Made by a program: the position numbers and the translations under genes. The notes under the pieces are model-generated. The model had not been told where the DNA came from. It made no database searches and saw nothing but the letters and a program-made list of their open reading frames with translations. Of a DNA stretch of 64,000 nucleotides, positions 11,550-23,700 are shown piece after piece. Source of the stretch: Polyodon spathula (lineage: Eukaryota; Chordata; Actinopteri; Acipenseriformes; Polyodontidae); assembly GCF_017654505.1 (NCBI RefSeq), contig NC_054555.1:186001-250000 (forward strand). Reading direction: 5' to 3'. How positions within the stretch are numbered: position 1 is the first letter of the stretch; each line of letters opens with the position of its first letter.

Positions 11550-14314
11550 TGTGTTTTATTTAAAAGGAAAAGCAGAATTACTACAAATTACAAAGAACAG
11601 CGAATCACATCAGCCTACAAAGCAGAGATTAGGAATATTAACTGTTATAATACAAGATCTCATTCAAGTATTTTACATTTTTTTTTGTTTTTGTTTTTTT
11701 TTTATTGTTTTTTTTTTTCCCACTTTACTCCAAGTCTAGAACATCATTATGGTAATGAACTATTAACATTATATGGATCATATACAGCTTTTTTTTTTTT
11801 TTTTTATGGCTCCATGGAATTGTGTCCTTTTTTGTTCCCTGGGTATCAGTTATGAATCACAGCCTGGTTTTCTGATCTCAGGGTTGAAAGAGCTTCAGCG
11901 ACACAAAATAACTAGAATCAGCTGGCAGCGAACAGTAAGAATAATAATAATAATAATCTACTTGCACAGAACCAAGCTTCCGTTAAGAAAGCAAGTCAGC
12001 CGCCACGCACAGCGGAATGCATGAAACAGGAGCTTGCTGGTAAACACATGCACTGCTCTCGTGTGTATCAGAGGTTCCAAAGCGCTTCCACCAAATTCCT
12101 CTAGTGCGCCGTGGGGGGGTGGCATTATAATGATTATCAGAAATCTTGTTTTTGTGGGCGGTATTGAGCATCGGCTCCAAGCGACTCGCTTACTTATGGG
12201 TATTGCCAGCCTCCCTTTAACTGAACTCTTCCTAAAGCAGCCCATAATAATAATAATATTAATAGTAAAGTACGGCTTCATTGCAGTGTGACGTGCTTCC
12301 ATCAGGACCGCAGCCCCATGCATGCTTGCTGTGCAGAGATGAACAAGACCATGCTGTCTGGGTTCAGCCCTCTGCAGTCAATGCTGTTTATTAAATCACT
12401 CTGCACTCGCACCTCCACAGGGTTTGTACACATGGCTATTACTCCCCTGCTGACAGCACTCTCTCAACACAGCACAGTGTGCACATAAACTGAAAGGAGG
12501 AAACGCAGGCACAACCACAGGGACTTGAGGAAACGCTCAGCCTGGGCTCAGAACACACCCAGGCAATCTGAATTCTCCCCCCTTCTCCATTCATACCTGC
12601 CAATCCTGAGTGGGACACCAATGCTTGCTGCAGGTCTACAGGGCTCACTCTATTTAAACACCAACGTCGCCTTCCCTTTTAGCTGCTAAATTGTTAAATG
12701 TTCCCAAGTTTAAAAAAAAAAAAAGGGGAGGGGGGTAGCTAACAGTTCAAATCCACACTCTTTAAATAACAGCCCTCCTCTATGTAATGGAGTAGCAGAA
12801 ATCAACAACAGCAGTGAAATCAAAACCTTAAAAGATGAAAACAAAGTAAGTTTAAAAGATACACTACATACACAAGTATAGAATTTTTTTTTTTTCTATA
12901 AACATAAAACAAGAAATAAAAGGGAGGAGGAGGGCTAAAAGCAGATCTCCGATATCACACACATTTTAAAAGCAGATCTCTGATATCGAACCCATTTTAA
13001 AAGCAGATCTCCAAAATCAAACACACTGTTGAGCTGTTGTTTACAATTTGAGTGGATTGTCCAATAGTTTAAGAGAAAAAAACAAATCCAAACAAATCGA
13101 GTTCTCCATAAACTGCAATTAAAATGAGATACCAAAGTGATGTAGTAAACCTTAGGCTTGTGTTGTACCTGGAACACATGAGATTAGACTGCAGTTTCCC
13201 CAGGGCCATGGGTGTCAAGCACTGATCACAATAGGAAAAAGGTTACAACCAAAGGCAGCATGTCTGGCTACTGGCAGCATTTACTTGTCAGATAGCCGAT
13301 ACCAAGAGAATGACAATTTTGATGACATGCATTTCAACAGATGTGCCTGTCTGATGGAACACACATTGCACTCAGCTCCTGGTAACCATTCACTGTCATT
13401 GCAGAAGCAGCAACATTTATTTATGCCTTTTTTATCTCATGATATTGTTTGAAGCAAGTTAGATAGATATACAATTTAAAAACACCAACAGTTCTGCAGG
13501 TGTACAAGGAGCTCTTCAAGTATTCAGAGTGTGATTCCAGTCTGGTCAGGGTCCTCCGTGCTCCCCGCAACACTCCGCTCAAGAGCCCATCATTATGTAA
13601 CAGGACCGGTGAAACCTGGAAGACGAGAGCCATCACAGGAAGGTGCTGTCCGGCACTGCTTTCACTCGTCTCGCTGAAATCAGGACTGAACAGCAATGAA
13701 ATCAAAAATCAACTTTAAAAGGGCTGCAGGGAAAACATGAAGCTCAAAAAAAAAAAAAAAAGTTCAAATAAGGCAACTTTCAAAAAGATCCTGCTGATGG
13801 GGAGGGATTTCAAATGTCATTAATAAAAGTTTTTGCCAGCCCCAAAACCAAATCAAACAAAGCTTTCCTTTTCAAACAGCCGTCTCCTAAATCAGTCTCC
13901 TCATGAACCAAAATGCTGACGGTCCAGGTAATAAAGGAAGTCGAAGAAGAGGGGAAGGGGGGGGTCCAGAGGGAAGAAGTGCCCACATCAGCTAATCTGC
14001 TACAGGCTCCAAAATAAAACCTCTATATTCAAACTGTCCTGGCTGAGGAGGAGCGGGCTGGGTTCGCAAACAATAAAAGACAATCGCAACGCAAGCATGC
14101 AGCACTTTCTTTCAGTGCTCCACTTCAAGTCATTGAAAATCTCTCAGAGACAAAACGTTGGTGAATGTGAAAGGACATCCGGAAGAGCAATTGAGTCGTC
14201 AGATCACGAATGGGAAAAGTCTTTCATGCTTGCGTGAAATCCTGGACCTCCCCCGGGTTATAAAGAAATTAGATTGAAGGCTAGCCCCCTCCCACCCCCC
14301 CCACCCCCGGTGGG
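11550..14314 (-). other. LARP1: Probable LARP1 3' UTR
   Basis: About 2.8 kb follow the LARP1 stop without any other recognisable exon. On the minus strand AATAAA occurs at 11706-11701 and at 11560-11555, the latter just before the 61-bp array. Vertebrate LARP1 mRNAs have long 3' UTRs, so ending near 11540 is plausible. The interval holds several poly-A/poly-T runs (11680-11720, 11790-11806, 12711-12724, 12886-12895, 13746-13760), small ATT/AAT microsatellites near 11943 and 12245, and a short three-copy repeat at 12933-13025. The 3' end position is inference. Confidence 0.5.
12933..13025. repeat. Short tandem repeat, about 35-bp unit, 3 copies
   Basis: AAAAGCAGATCTCC/TGATATC followed by ACACATTTT recurs three times within the presumed LARP1 3' UTR. 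Degeneracy increases in the last copy. Confidence 0.8.
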
Positions 14315-17300
14315 TCACTTCTCCTGGGATTGGGGCTCCGAGGCGGGTGCGAGGGAAGCAGCAGCAGCAGCAGGTTTCTGGTTCAGATTTTTGGCATCAT
14401 CTCTGGAGGAGCCTTGCGAAGCCTGGGCCTGGCTGTACCCCAGCTGGCCCGACGGGTTACGTCTCCTTCCCTCTCCGCTGGACGAGTGTCTCCTACGACC
14501 TCCATCCTCGTTCATTGGAGGCTGCAAATGCAATTCAAAAAAAAAAAATAATTGTTATTATTATTACAAAATATTTCCTCTTGCAGCAAAACACTGTAGG
14601 TCCCCTGTGCTCCAAAACACATGCAGGGATACCAGCTCGTATCTCCAGATTATCTGAAGAATGGATGAGCAAACTCGCTCAGTTCCTACGCACATCCACC
14701 CGGAAATCCTCGAGGCGCTTGAATTTGCTCAAGTATTCCTGCAGCTTGGGGTCAATTTCCAGGGTCTTGGTTTTCGAGTATTTCAGGAACGCCCAAAACT
14801 TTTCAAGTCCATACAGTTGTCCTGTGATGAGAAAAAAACACAACCTTAGGAATAAATAAAAATCATCAAGTTACATATCATAACTATTTAAAATAAAGGA
14901 CATTGATCACAACGTTTTAAACAAACTAAGAAAAAAAAATAAAATAAACCTCACCAGATTCATAATCCTTGATGGTTTCCTCCTGAAAATCTTTAAATAT
15001 ATCAGGCCTGAATTTCCTTTCCAGTCCGTAGCTGTAATACCTGAAAAGGCACTCCAACCCATACCTGAAAACAAACGAGCAAAAAACAAAACCCACGTTT
15101 AACTTCCAATCACTGCTGTTTGACATGTCATTGGTTTTGCTGTATTGTACAGCATGTAACCCTGCTGTTTGACATGTCACTGGTTTTGCTGTATTGTACA
15201 GCACGTAACCCTGCTGTTTGACATGTCATTGGTTTTGCTGTATTGTACAGCATGTAACCCTGCTGTTTGACATGTCACTGGTTTTGCTGTATTGTACAGC
15301 ATGTAACCCTGCTGTTTGACATGTCACTGGTTTTGCTGTATTGTACAGCACGTAACCCTGCTATTTGACATGTCATTGGTTTTGTTGTATTGTATATCCA
15401 AGTAGATTTTCGGAACCGGACAGGCTGTTTCAGTCTATGGCATGTAGAGCGAATGTGCACACGTGTAACCTGGGCACCCCAGCAATCTGTCAGCATGTAA
15501 TCAGCACAAGACGTTTCCAGCACTCTCCAGGTTTACCTGTATCCCTCTTTCCCATCCTCCACCACCAGCTGTCTGAACTCCTCGTACATCTTCCTGTTGA
15601 AGTGATCCCGCAGGAAGAAGGACCAGAAACGGAACAGCGTGTTCATCTCCTGGGACTGGCCGATTCCCAGCCGCTTTCGTTCTGGCAGAGGAGCAGAACA
15701 GCGAATGAAGCAAACCGCAGCAGTGGTATTTACAGGACAGCAATACTGTCACTTAGCAGGTTCAAGAAGCGGATAAATACAATGGAGAGGAGTCATGTAG
15801 TCTCTGTAAGTCTCCTTGGATAAAGGCGTTTGCTAAATACACAAATATAGACTTACCTACATGACGCCAATCCTTGCAAGAAACGCACTAAGTGGTGGAT
15901 ATGAATATCAAGGGCGCTTCCCAACTCCCAACACCAGGTTGGGCTGTATTACAAGTTTACCAAGATACTGGGGCCTTCTTCCTAAATGCCAGTACAGTCC
16001 CATAGCCAAGTCTAAAATGGCCTGCAGCAGCACACATCCAATTGAAATACAAGAGCACTGCATAACTGCAGCAGCAACAGGAGCTGGTATCCAGTACAAT
16101 CTCTAGAGACATGGAGAGCTCTGTAAAACAAATCCCCACTCAGATAAAGGCCTTCTTTATAAATCTACAGAACACTGCTTTGTAAGGGGGCTGGGTGGGA
16201 AAGCTGGGGTGTAGTGTCTGTAGTGTGCTGGTCTGCACTGTGCTGTAGTGGGTTAGGGTTACAGGACTATACCCACCGTTGACACAGCGCCGGCGGTACT
16301 TGTGGTACACGTGTTGTGTGAAGCCGTTGTCCTTGAGTAGCTCGTGAGAGGGATGCTGGAACTTGGGAAGAGACTGGGGGGTGCAGCCCAGGTTTGCAGG
16401 CGTGCCTTCAGAAGGGCTGGCGTTCGAGCTAATTAAAGAAGGAAAAAAAACTGTAACATATCGTAATAAAAATAGAATTGGGTTTACTGTATAAGCCTTG
16501 GGTTAAAATAACTGGTATTTATGCAAGCCATGTGTGATTGCATTTGTCCCTTGCGGCAACTACTATGGAGAACATGCAGAGATGAGCGATTAAAGCAGTT
16601 TACCTGACGGAGGCCGTCCTGGACCTTGCCCTGTGCTCTCTGGAGTCCATCACCCAGCCCACATGGCACTCCATAGGGGGGTTGGAGCTGTGCCGAGTCT
16701 TCCTCTTGAGTGGGGTCTGCAAGGCAAAGGAGGTATGGTAATATTACAAGCATATGTTTCTGAAAGGGGATCCTAATGCATTGTTTCTACACAGCTATGG
16801 CTGAATGTTTTGCATCACCTAGCATTTAAGGACTGAGACAACTCAAAGCTTTTTGTTATAGACCCCAATTGTTGCAGATGGTGCAATGCAGTTTTCAGCG
16901 GAGCTGAACAATCAATTAAATCATAGTGCAGAAACTCGTTCCAGGAGGTACCTTGGCATCGACAGGCCGGCCTTCCTTCACCACGGGGTAGAAGCGGGGT
17001 GTCTGCGTGGGGTCCTTTAACCGGGGGGTGTGGGGGGTGCGCGGCGTCCTGGCGTTGCGGTAGTTCGGAGACTCGGGCACGGTTGTCGGTAACGATCGGG
17101 CAATTGTAGAGGGCTCGGGGGCACCAAACAGTTTATTGGCTAAAGCATCTGTAGGGACTGGAGAAGAAACAGCATGCTTTATAAAACCACCGCTCAGGAA
17201 AACACACAACAAAACAGCAATGCCCAGGGATCTTTCCTGTAGTCATTACAGTCCGGGAGGGGCAGGCATACTTACTCTGCTGAGGTGGGGGTGGGCCGGG

Positions 17301-17736
17301 CGGCACTTCTTGGTTCAGATCCACGGGAGGCTCGGGGGTCAGACAGTCAAACTGCTCCCTGCTGATCAGATGCACCTTCTTGAAGTTCTCCACTTCTTGC
17401 TGCAATGAAAAGCAACATCAGCCCATCTAAAATCACTGAACTCACAGCTGTTTGTACTGGCAAAAAAATATATATATATATATATAAAAGGAAACAAAGT
17501 AGCAGAAATGTGCCTCTGACTCGTTACACAGCGTGGTCCATCCCAATGGATTCTGTTTGAATGCTCTGTAAATACTGTGCTGCTGCTACTTAAAGGTCCC
17601 ATGACAGCAAACCTCAATACAAGACTAGGCTGCTACTTTAGACAGCCGAAACCTTTAAATCCGGAACATGCAAACTTCAATACAAGACAAGGTCAATCTA
17701 GACTTTTGAAAATCATGACATAGTGGTAGACAGTAG

Positions 17737-17780
<44 letters not shown>

Positions 17781-20700
17781 AGCAGCCCCCACCCCCAGTA
17801 AATATACACACATCATTTATATATGTGTTGTAACAGATGTTAAGCAACTACAATTCTTTCTTCATTTTCCATATATAAAGCACAAACTCCCCCCTGGGGA
17901 GTACTGAGATCAATCATCAATGCCAAACACCGTATTTAAAAAAATCAGATGAACCAGCCGTTATTTCAGTGCCAAATTAGTTTAGATCTGTTCATCTCTA
18001 TTCTATACTTTTTTAATTTGAAAAATCCCCACAGACAGAACCCCCCCCCCTACATAATCTGGATCTCATTACCACCGCTGACTATAAAACATTAGGATGA
18101 CAGCAAAAATAAGCTTCAATTAGACGCCCTAAACTTTCTGACTCAGATACAGATTCAGTAGCCAGTATAATAATGATAATAATGTCCTTGGACAGCTTCT
18201 TGTAAAGCTACCTCTGATCCCTGAAGAGACATCATTCTCTCTCTCTCTCATCCCTGCACAGAAGCCAGGGCCGGGCCTACTCACAGCCCGTTTTATTTCT
18301 ATACAGGCCATGTTTTCACGTCAGGCTGACCATGTGAGCGCGAGGTACAAAGAGAGATCCCACAATAGCATTCACAAAACACACTTTTGTAGAAGCTCAT
18401 TCAGTCCTGGCCCATCCAGAACCTGCCCTTGAAAAACTGCACAGAGAATAGCAGCAGAGCTGAAAGCTTTTAGATCTGGCCCTGGAGCATCACCGCAGGC
18501 TTCATGAGATCACTGCGTTACTGTCAGGAAGATTAGCAACTGACAAGGACATTAAAAAAGGAGATTGTGGGAATAATCACCTCCATGGAAATGCATGTGG
18601 AGTTTCTAAACCAATTCATTGCAGCACTGCAGACCACTGCAAACTAACAACTCAAAACACCAGACTGCTAGTGTGGTTTAGAAGAGAAAAAACCAGACTG
18701 GTTAACCAGCCCAATCTTGGCTGGGTCTCCTATATCACTTTATAAGGACTGGTCATCAAAGACAGTGGAGTAACTATTGAAATAGTTATGGCTTGTTAGG
18801 AATACTTCAAGGAACTAAAGTAAAAGACTCTCACTGTCTTTCTGCAAAGTTACTTCTTGAGAACAGAGTGAAGTACCACCCTTTCCTTAATTATGAGGAC
18901 GACTGGATCTCAAAACTAGAGCACAGAAGAATGGAAATAAGACATCCTACTGCATAGCAGTTTGCTCCATTCCTGGTTTTACTATGATGAGTTAATTAAG
19001 ACACACCTGAGCTTGTTACCTACACACTGTCTAATGAAGCTGGAATTCAACCGTATGTTAATGCAGCTGTACTGAAGCCTGTGCACTCTGTGTAATGAAG
19101 CTGTATTGAATACTGCGCAGTAGCAGTCCGATTCCCATCCCTGCTCACCTTGATGGTTGCGTACTCCGGCTCGTAAGACTCATCCCAGAGGTCCTGCTCG
19201 TAGTAGTAGAGCCCATCGTTGATGACCTTCACCAGCTCGGTGGAGAGCTTGGAGCGGGAGGTGTGGTTGCCGGTGCGGTCTCCCCCGGGGTGCTTGCGCA
19301 GGGAGGGGGGGGTCTGCGTGACGATCAGGATCTTGTTGACGTCGTGGTCGTCAATCTCGCAGTCCGAGTCTTCGTCGGACCAGTCTGTGAAGTTGTTCCT
19401 GCGGCCGTCCATCTGCTGCATCTCCTCGTCGAACATGAAGTCCAGCTCCTCGGGCTCATCCGGACCTGCCAGCTGCTGCACCGGGACCAGAGAGCGACTC
19501 TCCTCCAGCTTCTGTTTAAACAAACATAACATCATTCCTGGCATCTGAAATAAAAACCATGCGGTACCTTCTGTTATTACAAATTGGTTAACCAAAAAAA
19601 AAAAAGGGGGCAAACATCAAGGAAAGACCCAGAAAACAAAAGTCATTCTAAATATGAAAAGACCAGGTGAATAAACTTCAGCACAGAAAGGAAACATTAT
19701 AATTGATGTTCCCGAGGACACCCAGCAGGGGGCAACCCTAACCCAAAAATACAGCCGCTCACAGGTCCGCAGGCTGGGAGTTTCCTGCAGCACTCCGTCT
19801 CGCCACACCTGGCTGTCTTCACTACAGCTGCCTGCTTCCTGTCCTCTGCACAAACGCCTACTGTACCAAGAGGCCCTTGCCATGAAGACAACGATGGACA
19901 GGCCAGTCGTCACACAATTCAAAACAGGGGCCTTCAATGCACAGCGTCAATGTTTCCTCTGCATTGATTTCCACCCTATTCATCAGTCCTTGGTGCTGCC
20001 AGACATGTGTAATACAGGTACTGCGGTCGGTTCAACGAGACTGCTGTGGGCTTAGACCAAGAAAACACCTTCTTATAAAAAGCGTCACAGTTGTCATTTC
20101 AGTTTCTTATACAGCAAGCTACCCAAAGCACATGTGTGATGCACTTAAGACAAGCCCTTCAACAAGAAGTCAGGATGTTATTTTACAATAATTCATAACG
20201 AACATGTACTGCTGTGAGAGCTCATCTCAGTGCACTTGAGCCGTTACAGGACTGCCAAATGTTGCTCTTGTTAAAAATCAATGGCACGTTCAGTGAACCA
20301 CACGGCACCAGGACTAGGCAAGGCTTACAAGAGGAAGGGCAATAAATACCCAGCGGTTTGATAACATCAGCCAGTCATGTTCTCCATGAACATCAGGATA
20401 CACAATCCCATTCCCACCCCAACGCCTCTCTCCAGCGCTTCAAACAGCGTGATCTTGCAGGCTGCTGGCAATGTTAAATGGAAGAGGTCAAGCACGCCGT
20501 GTAATGAGAACCACAAAGGGAGAGGATATACACATATACACACTATTAATAAACTCAATACTACCACTATCACGTGCAGTCATACTTTCATCAGAATGAA
20601 ACGTAACATTTTCATTTCTTTCAGTAAGGTCTGTAACCTCAAGGCTGTGTGCATTACATTTAGACAAGCCTGAATAGATTCCCTATATATAGAATATATA

Positions 20701-23700
20701 ATAAAAACAACACAATTAAAAACAAAGAAATGCCAGAGGAATCGAAGCCGATGCGCTGTTCCTCAGTACATTGTACAGGGATGGAAATAAGACCCTGCTG
20801 CATAGCACTCTGATCCATTCCTGGTTTCATGGAGTGTAATAAGACACACCTGAGCTTGTTAGCAATCCACACTCTAGTATTGAAAGTACTATGCACCAGG
20901 AGGACTATTATTCCCATCCTTGTTGTACTTTGGGTTTGATTCAGGAATGGAAGAGGCCTCACCTTGGGTCTGGAGGGTGAAGGCCTGGGCCTCTTCTTCA
21001 CTTCAATCCAGGTGTCGGAGTCGAGGTCAGGCAGGCTAGCAGACAGCCCCTTGGGCATGGTCTTCAGGTTACTCACATCTTCATGCTTGGGCTGCATGGG
21101 AGTCAAGGATCTGGGAGAGCCTGGAGCCGACTCTGTAAAAGACACCAGCGTCAACCCTCACTGTTCACAGAACACAGTGTGATGCATTCCAATCAGACAC
21201 CAGCCTCAACCCTCACTGTTCACAGAACACAGTGTGATGCATTTCAATCAGACACCAGCCTCAACCCTCACTGTTCACAGAACACAGTGTGATGCATTCC
21301 AATCAGACACCAGCGTCAACCCTCACTGTTCACAGAACACAGTGTGATGCATTTCAATCAGACACCAGCCTCAACCCTCACTGTTCACAGAACACAGTGT
21401 GATGCATTTCAATCAGACACCAGCCTCAACCCTCACTGTTCACAGAACACAGTGTGATGCATTTCAATCAGACACCAGCGTCAACCCTCACTGTTCACAG
21501 AACACAGTGTGATGCATTCCAATCAGACACCAGCCTCAACCCTCACTGTTCACAGAACACAGTGTGATGCATTCCAATCAAAGACACTTTTCTTTATGTT
21601 CTGCATATCAGCATCATGGCTCAATAATACCACGGAATAGGAGTCTGATTTCCATTCCTGACACACATTTCTTTAATATTTGTATGCAGGGTTTGCTTGT
21701 TAATGCAGCTCACCTGTCTGACTGTCGGCCTGTCTGGGCACAAACTCAGGGCAGTTGATGAGCTGGGAGAAGTCAGTCTGGGTGTTATCAGGGGCGGAGA
21801 GGCCAGGCAGAGGCCACCGCTCTGGGTCCTCCCTCCTGCGGATCTTCAGGTCAATGATCTCCACCTCTTTACTGTCCTTCAGGGCCTGGAGAAGACAAGG
21901 GAAGGGTTTCATACACTCCAAATGCAGCAAACAGGTGCTATCAACAGCACGACCAGCCACAAACACCATGTCCCAGTGCACTGCTGCTAAAGCTCACCAA
22001 AACCAAGCTGAAAACCTGCTGCTACTCAACCACAAGCTAATTCTACTTGAGGGAAGCCAGCTTTCATCTGTCTGCATTAATGTTGTTTTTTTGAACACGT
22101 TAAAGCCTGAAGCACACAAGTCATACACACAGTGTAACCCGGACAGCCTCTCACCAGCACTATGAGGTTGATATCGGTCGTCAGTGCCTGCATTCTGTGG
22201 AAGCCAGCGATCAGCGGGATTGGGATGAAACCTTCCGAATCCATCTTCCTCCGCAGGAAGAAATCCCTCTCTAGGTTATCCAGGCTGAAGTAGTATTCAC
22301 TGGCACGTGAAGACACAAAGATGTTACTTTAAAAAGAGAACAGTCGTTTCACACTGCATTGCCAGTCATGGTACTGAAGTCAAACAAGGACGTGGGAGCA
22401 ATACTGCAGGTCTTCGACAGTGCTGGCATATCAATACAGCAGGCTCACCATTCCACCAGCACCCCTGAATTTTAAATGAGTGTTTTCTACAGCATTTGAT
22501 CAAACAGCATATGTGTAAATGATAGAACTGCATTATAGCATTAATGATATCATTAAAATATCTCCGCTTGTACCTGCTCAATACAATACACCCACTCAAA
22601 CGTGCCGTGGATCACACACACGAGGGAGTAAAGCCAAAGACAAAGCCAAAGAACTGACACTAGAAAGAAACACACACGTCGAGCTGCCTCTAATAGGCAC
22701 TTGCCAGTACTAGATACAATGATGCAAACTTATTGGTGGAACATGCATGGAGGAATTCAAAACCCACACTCTGGCACTCTCATCCAGCATTCGTTTAAAA
22801 CCTTCCAATTCCTGCAACAGCCCACTTTGCATAAGGACTTAAAACCAGTGCCAAAACAAACCGATGCAGGATGAGTGCAGAAATATTTCCAGTTTTTAAA
22901 AACTTTTTGGAAAGCAATATTTCAAGCACTTCAGTCGATTTGTCCTCCTTACATCTGTCTCTTGATATAATCCTTGAGCAGCTCCTGATCCACAGAGTAC
23001 ATCTCCGAGCTGCTGGTGTTGTCGTAGTAGTAGGTCACCGTGCTGTTGAACTTCTGTCCGGAACCTCCTTCTTTACCATCATAATTCTTGTAGCCGTACT
23101 GGTAGTCAAAATGACCTGCAGACAGACAGAGCCCTTAATGAATGTGTGCCTTCATCAGAAACCAAACACCATAGTCATAACGCATTAGCCCACCAATGAA
23201 GACACGAAACTGTAATGCACTAAATAACATAGGATTAATAAACCCTCTATAAACTAAACAATACAAAACACAATGAAGCTTATGAATAAAGTCAAGCAAT
23301 TGAAAATGTAAAAAATGACCCGTTTAGACAGAATGATTAAACATGTGCTCCGATCACAGCCTCCACCCCTCCTGTTAATCGAGGTGATCATGAGAAAGTC
23401 TGTGCCGCTCCGAGGGAGTAACATACCTCCTTCCCAGCTGTGAATGGGACACTGTTTTAGCAGGGAAAGACCTCTATAGAGCCTATAGACTGCCTGCCAA
23501 AACCAACACAGAGTGCTCAGCCTCCACTGACAGCCAGCTGAGATCAACCCCCCACTAACCTGCTCAAGAACTCAACCTATCATAGCCAACCGTATACACA
23601 GTTTCCCCCTACAGCAAGCCCTGCACAGTCCTGAACCCGGCCAGGGGGTACGTACCTCTGCTGCCCCCCCTGCCTCGGCCCCTCCCTCTCCCTCGGCCAC

